DNA from: Phoronis australis
Taxonomy: Eukaryota; Phoronida; Phoronidae
Direction: 5' to 3'
DNA length: 64,000 nucleotides
NCBI GenBank assembly: GCA_002633005.1
Contig: NMRA01000009.1
Coordinates: forward strand, 1,458,761 to 1,522,760
Part shown: positions 36,101-46,830 of the stretch, in pieces
Layout: every line of letters begins with the position of its first letter
Numbering within the stretch: position 1 is the stretch's first letter
Position numbers and translations under genes: made by a program
The notes under the pieces: generated by a model
Databases searched by the model: none
Seen by the model: only the letters and a program-made list of their open reading frames with translations
What the model was told of the DNA's origin: nothing

Positions 36101-39100
36101 CAAGATCACAATTTGTTTAGTCTATTCCTATTCCTATTAACTTGACAACAGATGTACGGATTCATTGCTGTACCTTCTAATGGCAATTTGTTTTATTTTT
36201 GACATCTGCCTCTGTATCTTTGGAGTTCCGTGGTAGATTTTTGTGAAAGTTGACAAATAGTTTTGAAATAGAGGGACGACGATGCTTTCCCAATTTCTGA
36301 CGAGTTTGATGTATTCTGCGTCATTTGATGGCCACATTTATGATACTAAAAACACCATTAGGAGCACACCGTTTACGTTGCAGTTGTGGGCACATTTCAG
36401 CCCTCCCCGTTGCTCTTGTTTGTAGAGTCTACAATAAAGAGAAGTCTGAATGTTTGTAATACCGTATTCGTCGCAATAACCGCCCAGGGCGCTTAGAAAA
36501 GTTCGGTTCAGGAGGGCGCTTGTTATAACCCAAGGCGGTTGAAACCCGGTCTCTGAAACGAGTGAAATCGGAAGCTAACATTCATCAAATTTACGCTCTG
36601 TGACGTATCTGTAATCTATGAAAGACTTTCAACAAAACTGTGGTGCATTGCTATCAAACTTTGCTGCTAAATTACGATCATACAGAAAATTGTGCTGAAA
36701 TCCCAGGGCGAAAACTCGCCGACTGACTGCTTCGAAATCGCCGTCTTCGATATGGCGACTTTAATGCTTGAATAAAAATAGTTTCGACCCAAGCAAATTA
36801 CCTGAAATCCTCATTAAGTTTTCTAAGTATCGTCCTTGCAGTCTGGATTAACGGCAGTTTTAAGTACAAACCTGTGCAACATCGTGCCATCTACATGTAA
36901 GATGGGCAACACGGCGAGAAAAATGTCTGGACGAACACAAATGTTGTTGTCACGTGACGTTTGTTTTGAAGTTCGTCTGCGAGTAAGCGAGCGCGTGCGT
37001 GTCACCAGAGTTCATTTGCCAAAGCAGAGACCGTCTTTTGGCCAGAGCCACGCAATCTAACGAGCTGGATGTGCATTGTGTCTAAAGAAATTTACACAAG
37101 CAATAGGCCTAAACCAGAGCGTGTTTCATTCAGCACTTGCCAGTCTCGTGCTAAAAACGTTCGACATTTGTCTCGCCAAGGCCCATATTAGTCGCCGTGT
37201 AGCTAGATGCGTACGTAACTATCTGTAAGGGTGTGTAAGCATTCACTGTCAGTAGCCATTTTATCGGATATTCGGCTTAAAAACACCAATTATGGTTAAT
37301 CAAACAATCCATTTCAAAAATAACGCAAACATGTTTTATAGTATTAGAAATTGTCGGAAATTAGTGCCAATATTCATTTCTTGCCGATGCTATGCTACCT
37401 GTTTCATGAATGGATAGTTCCAGACTAATGTCTTTGATGACAGGTTCATATATGTAGTGCGTGCTTCCTGGCCACGTGCGTTTAACACCGAGTTATTTTT
37501 ATTCATGAGACAGTCGATGTGTCTGTACTGAAAGGTCAGACCATAGTGGGACATGGTCATCGCGAGAGTAGCAACTCTGTTGCGTTCTTTTTGAAGTGCT
37601 GCGTTACTTTGAAGTGTATAATCACAGCTAAATACAAACGTAGCAGTGCCGCTGGTGGTCTAGAAGACCCGTGAAAAAAAAAGATAAATTGTAAACATTA
37701 CTGTAGCCGAGTTTTAGGACTGTAGGTACGTCATTGTTCGCATGTACACGTTCACAGACTGGGCGCTTATTTCAGCAAAGTCTGAAAACGCGTGGGGGGC
37801 GCTTATTGGGGCTTGGGCGGTTATTACGACGAATACGGTAGTTGAATTTTTTGTCACCAATTAATCAGGGATTTTGATCTTGAAACAAACATGTGAGATA
37901 AAACCATAACTTCATGGAAGACTGTGTTTAAGTTGGTTCAAAACTTTGAAAATTTTTGAAAATTTTATATTTTGGTCTTTGCTTACTACAACTGTATGAA
38001 ATTAGAGGTCATTGAAATGAGGCACCTCGGGCAAAAATGGGAAATTTACATGGGTTGCTGAAAATCCAGCTCTAATTAAATGAATGATTGAAATCCTTTT
38101 GAAATAGGGATAATTTTGTTGTACGATGTCAGTTTTATGTTCTAGTTATTTTTAATTAAATTGCTTCGGAGTAATTAAAATTTTTTATGTTATATTTTGA
38201 CGCCCGTCACATTTTCTATAAAATAAGAAGAAAGCATGTGCTGCTTTTGAACTATTTTGGCTGTAGCAGCATCACATGAGAATGTACAATATGACCTTCT
38301 TGAAAGCACCCCAGTTTCAAAATCATAATTACTCTGCTGGATTTTACTAGATGGCGATTATGTTATGATGTTGGAATTCTAAAATAAGTTGATAGGAACA
38401 ATCTTAAGGCAAGAAGTCACACTTGATGTCTACCGTTGAGTTTGCCTGTTGTTTAGTATGACGTTGTGAAATATGATGCAGCCCGCTGTTATCAAAAGTT
38501 GAAATAACGAAAATTCAATGCGAAATAAGTTAGCCAGTGTGTTTTATAAGTTAGCCTGTGTTGTAAAACAACGGCTGCTTTATGTTTTTTTTTGGCACAC
38601 TATGTTGGAAGGATTGTATTTAAGTGCATAATGCCATAATATCAGATGAATTAATTATACTGACTTGTTGAAAACACTTGTTCTGTGATGAAGACCAACT
38701 AATCACAGGTGCTGATATGCTAGGTCAGTCATCTCTCATGCTTTATAGAATTACTATTAAAATCATTGTTAATGCTTAATTCCTCAACTCCACACAAAAT
38801 GACCTTTGGCCAGCATTGCAGGTTGTGAGAGGGTGAACATGTGTAGCCAACTGCTGATTTTATTTTTTGGATGGAAAAATAGAAGGAAACGTTATTTTAA
38901 GAGTGTTTGTAATCTTCAAGCCCAACCTGCATTAGCTTTCAGGGCGACTCCCAAGTTCATCTGTTACGTAGTATGACCAGGGTTTGGAAAGCCTTTGGTG
39001 GTTTTGGGTGCAGTGTATCCTGCTACAGTGATTAACAGAATATTGTCTGTATTCAAAAGTCAAGTCTAACCTGTGTATTGCTATCTACCCTAAAGATGGA

Positions 39101-39549
39101 GTGGTTTAGTAGCAATCACTCTTGTACACAGAATTTATTAAACACACTGACGGTGCTGTCTATTACTGCTTTAATGGGCATGCGATCGAACTCCCAGTAT
39201 ATTGAACATGTACAGTAAGTTTGAACAAATGTCCATCAAGGCAATAATAGACCCCGTTGTCATGTATTCAAATGAATTCTAGTCTGAAGATGGCGTATTA
39301 ATGGTGTGTCTGTCTGTGTGTTCAGTTTCTCATTGTTTCGCATTTTTGTAGGCCATCTATAATATGGTTGGACAAAGCACAGACGAGAAAGTTAATGAAG
39401 AATCTCCCGAGAAGAGAACGGAGACAATATTTGAGAAAATGGATGACAACAAAGATGGCGTGCTAACAAAAGAAGAATTTATTAATGGCTGTTTGAACGA
39501 CCAATTTCTATGTCAAATGTTAACTGCCAGTGACCAGTTTGCTGCATAA
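27020..39549 (+). CDS. Neuronal calcium sensor (recoverin/VILIP/hippocalcin group), complete spliced gene
   Basis: Joined coding exons 27020-27127, 29543-29815 and 39352-39549 encode 192 residues, the usual size of the family. Proteins of this group bind Ca2+ and switch between cytosol and membrane by exposing an N-terminal myristoyl group. They regulate receptors, cyclases or kinases in neurons and sense cells. Seen here: MGGKGSK, an N-myristoylation consensus with Gly2, Ser6 and Lys7. The W-Y-K-G-F helix is at residues 31-35. EF-hand 1 is disabled by the family hallmark Cys39-Pro40. EF-hand loops 2, 3 and 4 are at 74-85 ([12 protein letters not shown]), 110-121 ([12 protein letters not shown]) and 158-169 ([12 protein letters not shown]). 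EF2 has Gly at loop position 5, unusual for this family but tolerated in troponin C site I. All introns are phase 0. The tail [13 protein letters not shown] is not one that places it in a named vertebrate subfamily, so no symbol is given. Confidence 0.95.
28479..28887. repeat. Haplotype-like duplicate, copy A (intron 1)
   Basis: 409 bp repeated almost exactly at 28889-29458 and separated from it by a single N (28888). Copy A lacks a 161-bp segment present in copy B. Sequence before and after the pair is unique. This fits two alleles of one locus placed in series. Confidence 0.85.
28889..29458. repeat. Haplotype-like duplicate, copy B (intron 1)
   Basis: 570 bp equal to copy A plus an insertion at 29008-29168. 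One of the few differences is CTGGCTGAAA against CTGGCTTAAA near the left edge. The 62-residue minus-strand frames in both copies are identical and carry no domain. Confidence 0.85.
29008..29168. mobile_element. 161-bp insertion polymorphism with TTAG duplication
   Basis: Present in copy B and absent in copy A. TTAG occurs just before the insert (29004-29007) and again at its end (29165-29168), giving a 4-bp direct repeat. The insert is rich in TTTCCTCTT-type pyrimidine runs. It has no obvious TIR or poly-A tail, so its class is uncertain. Confidence 0.55.
29543..29815 (+). CDS. Calcium sensor coding exon 2 (residues 37-127)
   Basis: The acceptor is TTTTTGTTTTTCCAG (ending 29542) and the donor GTAAGT starts at 29816. 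The exon carries the defective EF-hand 1 (KDCPTG), then EF-hand 2 and EF-hand 3, and ends at VEIIK. It is exactly 273 nt. The open frame happens to continue 60 nt into the intron, but the donor is canonical and the family's next block, AIYNMVG, opens exon 3. Confidence 0.95.
29816..31117 (+). other. Intron 2, left part
   Basis: AT-rich intron sequence after the GTAAGT donor. No repeat family or exon recognised until the satellite array begins. Confidence 0.7.
31118..31147. repeat. 30-bp palindrome opening a satellite array
   Basis: ATGCGTCCACATA, a four-base spacer, then TATGTGAGCGCAT. This is an imperfect hairpin followed by GTCATCTCTGTC. The same structure starts at 31902 and 56228. Confidence 0.85.
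31902..31931. repeat. 30-bp palindrome inside the main array
   Basis: ATGCGCCCACATA, spacer GTTA, TATGTGGACGCAT, followed by GCCGTCATCTGTGTCCGTCC. It interrupts a type C subunit after GGATCATTAT, so a second element probably begins or inserted here. Confidence 0.8.
34091..35242. other. Intron 2 stretch between elements
   Basis: No exon or recurring family seen. AT-rich. Confidence 0.5.
35243..35400. mobile_element. 158-bp hAT-type MITE
   Basis: The left end is CAGGGGCGGATACAGGA. The right end read in reverse complement is CAGTGGCGGATTTAGAGGG. CAGNGGCGGAT is a common hAT terminal inverted repeat. The interior is G/C-run-rich and non-coding. A partial CTGAG repeat flanks it, but a full 8-bp target duplication is not preserved. 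Confidence 0.8.
35401..35749. other. Intron 2 stretch
   Basis: No supportable feature. The minus-strand frame 35386-35712 begins in the MITE flank and has no recognised domain. Confidence 0.4.
35750..36425 (+). repeat. Satellite array, ~147-bp family
   Basis: Subunits of types B, C and A are recognisable. GCGCCATCTAGTGGCC lies near 35880, GTGCCCCCTAGTGATA near 36041 and GTACCTTCTAATGGCA near 36169. The end block (AGCACACCGTTTACG...CGTTGCTCTTGT, 36361-36419) also occurs at about 33452-33511, marking a shared internal or terminal piece. Confidence 0.82.
36462..37838. mobile_element. 1377-bp TIR element (CCGTATTCG family), copy 1
   Basis: The left end is CCGTATTCGTCGCAATAACC. The reverse complement of the right end is CCGTATTCGTCGTAATAACC. 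TA flanks both ends (36460-36461 and 37839-37840), as expected for Tc1/mariner-type target use. It is about 90% identical by eye to 45420-46828. No transposase frame is present. The short frames at 36823-37060 recur in the second copy only because the DNA recurs. Confidence 0.92.
37841..39351 (+). other. Intron 2, right part
   Basis: Unique-looking AT-rich intron sequence ending in the exon 3 acceptor. No further feature seen. Confidence 0.65.
39352..39549 (+). CDS. Calcium sensor coding exon 3 (residues 128-192)
   Basis: The acceptor CATTTTTGTAG ends at 39351. The exon opens AIYNMVG, runs through the family's SPEKRTE...IF segment and EF-hand 4, and stops at TAA 39547-39549. The first ATG in this frame (39364) is internal Met132, not a start. 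Confidence 0.95.
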   Translation, partial: AIYNMVGQSTDEKVNEESPEKRTETIFEKMDDNKDGVLTKEEFINGCLNDQFLCQMLTASDQFAA

Positions 39550-41997
39550 CTTTACAGTGACACCATTGGTTTGCTGTAATATGGTTAACCTTGGCAAGGT
39601 GGTTTTTCTTGGAGCTGTTCATACAATTTAACTTTAGCCATAACTGAGACGTACAATTTAACTTGAGCTAGTTCTAGTAATTGTGTCAGATATGTACCGA
39701 ATTAGAATTCGGTTGTGATGACTAGGTTAGACAGTTCTATGTTTTGCCAACTGGGAAAAGTCTGTATGTCAGCACCATCTTTAGTTGCTTACTTTGGCAA
39801 GTGTTTCAACTCCGGTTGCTGGATTCCACTAGCAACAGTGCTTAGTGTTTAGTTGTGTGTTTTTATAGACTGGAACATGTATACATTCCTTCTACCTATT
39901 TAGAATATTATTTTATGAATCTGAAGTGTTAGTTTAAAACTTACAACCTTGCAATTCATTCTGATGATATACTTGAATGACGATTTATCGTGTTTAAATA
40001 TTGCAAAATTTTATGCGTTTTGAATTTTGGTTTGATGCATTTTGTTCCACTGTTGCTGCTGTGAGAGATCATGACTAGGAAACTGGAAATAATCTTTAAT
40101 CGATCAGTGATCAGAGAATAGGTTTTGATACATATATATACATGATCTATTTATTACTATATTAACTCGGTACAAGCCCATTGGACTTTTAACTGAGGTG
40201 CTCCAAAATGTGAGTGAGGTTGTATCTGGGTAGGCTTATTGTCAAACATTCTTGAGTAAGCCTATGGGCTTGCCTCGCAGATTCGTTCATAAGCCCATGG
40301 ACTTCTGTGACCTAGAACGTGAATTGGTCTTGAGTGAAACAGTTTTTATGAACCTGCATTGCTGGAAAAGCACATAATGTCAAGTATTTCAAATCCTTGA
40401 CCAGTAGTTAGTGTAGGGCATGATGTTTTTTGACACATTGGTCATGAGTACATTCTGTGAAGAAAGCATCTTGAAACCATTTTCAAAACATGTCTTTTAA
40501 AAAATGCAGATTCTGAATTTTGCAAAATGTAAATCTGTCAACTATGAATAACGGTATTGTTTTCATGCCTTAAGCATATAGATTTGAACATTTTTTGCTT
40601 TCAGTGCCTGCCAGTGAGTTGGTAAGGGATGTGCAGAGATATGACCCAAAGTTATGAAAATATATCAAACTAAGGCAAAATCTTGCCAATTAAGGACACT
40701 ATATGGTGGATATTAGAGTGAAATTCTAAGATTTGTACCATAGCTACCATCAGATATTTTTGGGGGGAAATTGTGGGCATTTGCAAAGATTGTAAAAGCT
40801 TTTGAAATAATTAAGAGGTTGATTTTGACAATTATTTTTGTCTGACATTGGTGAGATTTTGCCTTAATACTTGATTGTAAGCATGTGGCAGTTTGGTTTA
40901 GCACTAAAATGTCTGCAAGTTAACTTGGATGTTATCTTTTGTGTAGCTTTATGTAATATGAGTGCACTTGGTTCACCCTCGCGGGTCTGCTTTTCGGCGC
41001 ATTGGATTGGTTCTTAGTGATGTTATCTGGCTTGCAAAGCACATGTCTTATGCAGTTGACTTGGCTGAACTGTTGAAGTGAATCAAGTGTAGCATATGTC
41101 TCTGAGTAGATATGTTTTTGTAAGTTTGCTGAAATCAGTTTTTGGCACAATGATAATTTAGATGGTAAGTCTTCAGGACCTCATACTGAAGTACAGTCGA
41201 CGCTTTGGGGCTTGTCAGTCGCTTTGAATGGTTAAGTTAAATCTTTGATCGAAGTTAAGAGCGCGAGTTAACTTTGCAGTAAACAGATGTATTTCACAGT
41301 TGGGCATCGCCACTTCAATGCGGACTGAAAGGTTAGCTGAAATGTCTTCGAAGTTATCGGCCTGTATCACTGTTAATATTAACACATGTTGTTGTATTAT
41401 TTGATAATGTTTTCTTCAAATATTCACCTTTCTGCCACTATAAGCACTTCATTTTAGTTTCGATATTGGAGCATATATATACGATACGATTTAAAAAAAT
41501 ATTCTTGTATAGCATTTTCAGAGCGCCATCTTGGCAATGTACTAAACTTAGATGACAGGCATCAAACTGCGATATCTTTGTTGTTCATTAACTACTGAAG
41601 CTCTTCCAGTACTGTAGCTAAGTGGGTACAAAAGGGCCTTTTAACTAAGGGCTTGGGTGTGCCCATATGAGATGAACTTGAATCCAGTATGGGGTGGTAA
41701 CTGAAGCATTTGGGTAACAGTTGTAACAAGTGTGTATATTTGAATCAATTCACTAAACTTATTAGACGTGATTACGTGTAATGATTTGTACACATTTATA
41801 TCTGTAGTTAAGTTAAAGGATTGTGGCGTGAGCTTTAAATATGCTTGAGGGCTGTGTGTTTTTGTTTTGTGAAGCTGCTAGCTGTACTTAGATATCTAGT
41901 CAATTCTTTCCAATCAACTTGCACCTATGAATGTGGCAACTCGTATTTCTTACTGTTATCACAGGTTTTCTGCTTCAAACTGTTAATAGTGTTCATC

Positions 41998-42007
41998 AAT
42001 AAATAAA
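41998..42007 (+). promoter_or_regulatory. Overlapping AATAAA polyadenylation signals
   Basis: Two overlapping AATAAA hexamers (41998 and 42002) are followed by TGTGT/T-rich sequence within 25 nt, a plausible proximal poly(A) site. Confidence 0.45.
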
Positions 42008-43135
42008 TACATATCTTTTGTGTATTAATTATGTTATAACAAATGGTCAGATCAGTGTAGTAGAAGGTCTCTAACCTATTCGGTAATCAGGTGCATTGAT
42101 TTGTTGTCAATTCTCTGGTAGCTTTTTGAAATTCTGTGAACTGTCAGAAGATTTTAAGCGTTAGCATCAGCTTAATTCTCAGTAACACTCCTTCGCTGCT
42201 TCATCAAGTTTTTGTATTTAGAACTGTTTCAGTCTGTCATGTTCTGATAAACACAACACATTAAAATAAGGTTCTATACTCTAGACATTTTCTGTGTAAA
42301 AACTATGGTAATTCACTTATTTTGCACAAAAATAATTGCTAAAATCCTAGAGGTCAGTGTTTTGATTCCTAGTTGGGGCTCTCGGTTGTTTATGTGTTTG
42401 ATATATTTCACTATTGGCCAACCTCTGTGTCTATATTTGCCAAAATCCTCATTTAAAGGTTGGTCAGCTTCATGCCTCTAATGTTGTTTTACGGCACTGC
42501 AAAATGTGCTGGTAATAAACTAAAATTTCCTTATCTTTATTTTGTGGAGAAGTGTGACAGAATAGCATTTCACCTGTCAGCCATGTTGTGTGTTAACTAA
42601 GTGAAGACTTACCATATTTGTTCACCAAGCACCTCCAAGTGTATAGCTAGTGTGCACAGTGATGGAGTGTTCTTTCCCTGGACAGTCATAACTGTACTTG
42701 AAATATTTCTAGTCTTAAGTGTTATGCTTTTGGCTCAATACTAGCTGATTAGTTGTACAGTCCTACTAATATGGTGACAACGGGGTCGGTGTAGTAAAAA
42801 TTCAATGGGTAAAATGTCTGATTTTCATCAGTGAATATACTTTTTTGTTTGGAATGTCTACACTGACGTAATTTTCGGAATAGTTTGTTGTAAGAATGGA
42901 TATCACATATTTGAAATCTGATTTTTTATCACCAGAACTCTCCTTGTTGTGATGATTTGTTATTCGGACTTTACGTTACCATTTGTATAAAGTTTCCCAA
43001 ATGTGTGAGTGTTTATACTTAAAATTGTATATTGACTGCACACTTCCGATGTTTTCGTGTTGTAAATTATATTCGAAGTGTATTAATCAATTTCATTTTG
43101 AATTCTTGTAACTTTTGTTCTATGTGTCGAACATA

Positions 43136-43141
43136 AATAAA
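43136..43141 (+). promoter_or_regulatory. Distal AATAAA polyadenylation signal
   Basis: AATAAA is followed by GAAAAG and a TGTATGGTATTGTTTG GU-rich stretch, a plausible distal poly(A) site. Confidence 0.45.
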
Positions 43142-43160
43142 GAAAAGAAATGTATGGTAT

Positions 43161-44561
43161 TGTTTGCTTAAGCTAAGAGCAATGGATGCAGTAAATGAAT
43201 TCTGTTTTTGTTGCAGTGTATCTTGGTTATGCTGCTTTGGTTCAATGTACACCAAATGAAATTGTTTCCAATTTGGGACATTCAAAAATAGTTTTTAAAG
43301 CTGTACCTGGATGTACTTTGGCCCAATTGCAAGGGTCACTAGTCCTTGATCATCTAAGCATCCAGATGACAAACCTACCACAAGCTGATAATTACTGCTG
43401 TCTACTCAGACATTTGTGGTAGGGTATGTTGATGGAGTGTAACTATCTCACATAGATGAAGTAGATCATGACATCTGCTTGTCACATGGTCTCGTGTCAA
43501 TGATCATCTTGGTGCCGCATCAGCTAGCTCTATGACGGCACCACATAAAGCTGACGTTGTCCCGTAATGTCCAGAATTGAAGAATCGGAAAAATCTTGAT
43601 TGTTGAATTGTGGAAGGAGTGAGTGTTGTTCATTAAAGGGTTTCAAGTTTCATTTGTGGTTGGTTGTTAGTGCACAGTGTTCACACTTTGAAAGCAATGA
43701 TGCTAACATTGATCTGTTCCCATTTTTCAGAGCAGTGCAGCTTGCTCTAATCTAACTAATGAACCGTTTCATTGAGGTGGCTTTAAGTACTGATAATTAA
43801 GTGTTGTAACACTTACACCATGCTGGTACTTCTCTTCGCAACCTGAAAGCTTGACTGATGCCCTCCTTCTTTTTATGTTCCTACTTATATGGCTGCATAT
43901 TGCCTGTATCTCTTTTCCAGCATCTAGCATCCACCTTTCTATTTTGGGAGACGACATCTTTGGAAAGAATATGATAACCGTTTGTAGTAGTGAGTTCAAA
44001 TGGAGCATTCCTTTACCATGAACATTTGTCAGAAATGGCTGACGATTTCACACATTTGACAAATTTTGCTAACTGCCTGGATTTTTAGAATGGAATATTA
44101 TGTACATTTGCATAAAATCAGAAGCTACATCCTTGCTATAGTAAGTACCGATGTGTTTAAAATTGAGGGGTTCACTTTGATTGTTCAATTCGGGCACTTT
44201 GCAAGAAGTTTAGAGGATAATAAGTGTCGCTGCTCTCATGTTTTTTGTTGCTTTTGTTGTACAAAGGAAACCATGACTTGAAAGTCTTGGTGTTTTTCAA
44301 TAGGTGGAGCAACCAGTCATGAGGCAAAGTGCAGTACGTTGTATTCATTGACAGCTTGTAAATGTGAAAACAAAAAATTCTACAAATAGATAACCTTAGC
44401 ACTCGGCTAATGATGCACCTCTTTGGCTCACATACATTGCCGGAATTACGTGTTATTCCCCTGCACACGTCACGATACTTACAAGTCATGTTCAGTGATT
44501 TGCGGCAAATCATTTCCGTGACAAATCTTGTTCTTAAAAATATTTGTCAAATGTCAACCTA
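43161..44561. other. Non-coding stretch
   Basis: No gene or repeat family recognised. The frames at 43195-43422 and 44172-44513 carry no domain. Confidence 0.45.
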
Positions 44562-44800
44562 CCGTATTCGCCCTGATAAGTGTCCATGCCCCTATAAGCA
44601 CCCCCACGCATTTTCAGACTTGGCTAAAACAAGCGCCCAGTCCATGAACGTGTACATGTGAAAAATGCCTTACCTACAGATCTAAAATTCTATAGTAACG
44701 TCTTTAATTTATCAATAAGATCCGACAGTCCTGAAGAAAGTCATTGAGCACGGAATTTGTAAACCACGAATGCCCTGGGCGCTTATTAGGGTGAACACAG
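44562..44800. mobile_element. 239-bp MITE, internally deleted CCGTATTCG-family member
   Basis: The left end CCGTATTCGCCCTGATAAG plus the following GCCCCTATAAGCACCCCCACGC and CAGTCCATGAACGTGTACATG blocks match the right end of the 1.4 kb element in reverse orientation. The right end GCCCTGGGCGCTTATTAGGG matches its left end. TA flanks both sides (44560-44561 and 44801-44802). About 1.1 kb of interior is missing. Confidence 0.88.
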
Positions 44801-45034
44801 TACTTCATATTCTCATCGTCGCTATATGCTGTGTTTAGGAATACATTTGCTCTTCAAGGGATTTAGGAGATTCAGTAGCCATCGCAGTAGACGCCCACAC
44901 GATAGTATGCAGAATATAATTTTTTTGTCTGGCAAGTGAACTGTCAATTACGTGGTGTCGTTAGGTAAATATCTACTAAATTGGAACTTGACACATTAAT
45001 TCCTTATATCTGTGTTTGCTTGGCCAAATTAAAT

Positions 45035-45089
45035 TTGGCGTCTACTGTGTTGGCTGCTGAATCTCCCAAATCCTGTGAAGGCAAATGAA
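45035..45089 (+). repeat. Satellite subunit split by a 5-kb insertion, left half
   Basis: TGGCGTCTACTGTGTTGGCT followed by GCTGAATCTCCCAAATCCTG matches the start of a type A satellite subunit. It stops abruptly at TGAA (45086-45089), and the subunit resumes at 50087. Confidence 0.55.
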
Positions 45090-45419
45090 GGGCTCGACGC
45101 TATTAAAATTGCCAGGTCGCATTTTGCGACCTAGCCAGAATCCCAGGTCGCATTTCCAAAATCCAGCTCGCATTCATCAAGGCCAGGTCGCAAAATTTTC
45201 CCACCATTTTTATGCGCCAAAATTGATTTTTTAGATCATTGAGAAAATGTTTAGATTATGCTCTTACCTGCAGTGTTAAATACTCACAAATTTCAGATCC
45301 CAAAAAGTGACTTCGTTCATGCAGGTACGGCGTTAGCCTACTGTTCTTCATGACCGCTATTGAAAGTCTCTAGAGCACAAGGCAAGTTGCCAACCTGAAA
45401 GTTGAATTACCGTATTCGC

Positions 45420-46828
45420 CGTAATAACCGCCCAGGGCGCTTAGAAAAGTTCGGTTCAGGGGGGCTTATTATAACCCAAGGCGGTTGAAGCCCGGTCTCC
45501 GAAATGGGTGAAATCGGAAGCTACGTTTCATCAAATTTACGCTCTGTGATGTATCTGTAATCTATGAAAGACTTCCAACAAAACTGTGGTGCATTGCTAT
45601 CAAACTTTGCTGCTAAATTACGATCATTTTACAGAAAATTGTGCTGAAATCCCAGGGCGAAAACTCGCTGACTGACTGCCTCAAAATTGCCGTCTTCGAT
45701 ATGGGGACTTCAATGCTTGAATAAAAATAGTTTCGACTCAACCAAATTACCTGAAATCCTCATTAAGTTTTCTAAGTGGCATCCCTAAGATTTTTTTTTA
45801 AAATTCCCGTGGAGTCTGGATTAACGGCAGTTTTAAGTACAAATCTGTGCAACATCGTGCCATCTACATGTATGATCGGCAACACGGCGATAAAAATGTC
45901 TGGACGAACACACATGTTGTTGTCACGTGACGTTTGTTTCGAAGTTCGTCTGCGAGTAAGCGAGCGCGTGCGTGTCACCAGAGTTCATTTGCCAAAGCAG
46001 AGACCGTCTTTTGGCCAGAGCCACGCAATCTAACGAGCTAGATGTGCATTGTGTCTAAAGAAATTTGCACAAACTGTAGGCCTAAACCAGAGCGTGCTTC
46101 ATTCAGCACGTGCCGGTCTCGTGCTAAAAATGTTCGACATTTGTTTCAGTAAGGCCCATATTAGTCGCCGTGTAGCTGGATGCGTACATAACTATCTGAC
46201 AGTTATTTTTCGGTGTAAGGGTACGTAAGCATTCACTGTCAGTTGTCATTTTATCGGATATTTGGTTTAAAAACACCAATAATGGTTAATCAAACAATCC
46301 ATCTAAAAAATAACGCAAACATCTTTTATAGTGTTAGAAATTGTCGGAAATTAGTGCCAATATTCATTTCTTACCAATGCTCTGCTACCCGTTTCATAAA
46401 TGGATAGTTCCAGACTAATGTCTTTGATGACAAGTTCATATATGTAGCGAGCGCTTCCTGGCCACGTGCGTTTAACACCGAGTTATTTTTATTCATGAGA
46501 CAGTCGATGTGTCTACTGAAAGGTCAGACCATAGTGGGACATGGTCATCGCGAGAGTAGCAACGCTGTTGCGTTCGTTTTGAAGTGCTGCGTTACTTTGA
46601 AGTGTATAGTCACGGCTAAATACAAACTTAGCAGTGCCGCTGGTGGTCTAGAAGACCCGTGCAAAACTTTTTTGATAAATTGAAGACGTTACTGTAGCCG
46701 AGTTTTAGAACTGTAGGTACGTCGTTGTTCGCATGTACACGTTCATGGACTGGGCGCTTATTTCAGCAAAGTCTGAAAACGCGTGGGGGCGCTTATAGGG
46801 GCATGGGCGGTTATTACGGCGAATACGG
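45420..46828. mobile_element. 1409-bp TIR element (CCGTATTCG family), copy 2
   Basis: Ends CCGTATTCGCCGTAATAACC and its inverse, TA at 45418-45419 and 46829-46830. Collinear with 36462-37838 throughout, with small indels (for example an extra GACAGTTATTTTTCGGT near 46198). No intact transposase. Confidence 0.92.
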
Positions 46829-46830
46829 TA

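Larger units (their letters stand above)
39550..43160 (+). other. Probable long 3' UTR of the calcium sensor gene
   Basis: This 3.6 kb AT-rich segment follows the stop codon. It contains none of the window's repeat families and no coding exon. AATAAA signals lie at 41998, 42002, 42514 and 43136. Long 3' UTRs are common in neuronal genes. The extent is inferred, since no cDNA evidence is available. Confidence 0.5.

Noticed and set aside
36823-37060. Frames on both strands conserved with 45772-46033
   Set aside because: They are the same interior of a duplicated transposon. Both strands are equally conserved, so there is no sign of protein-level constraint.
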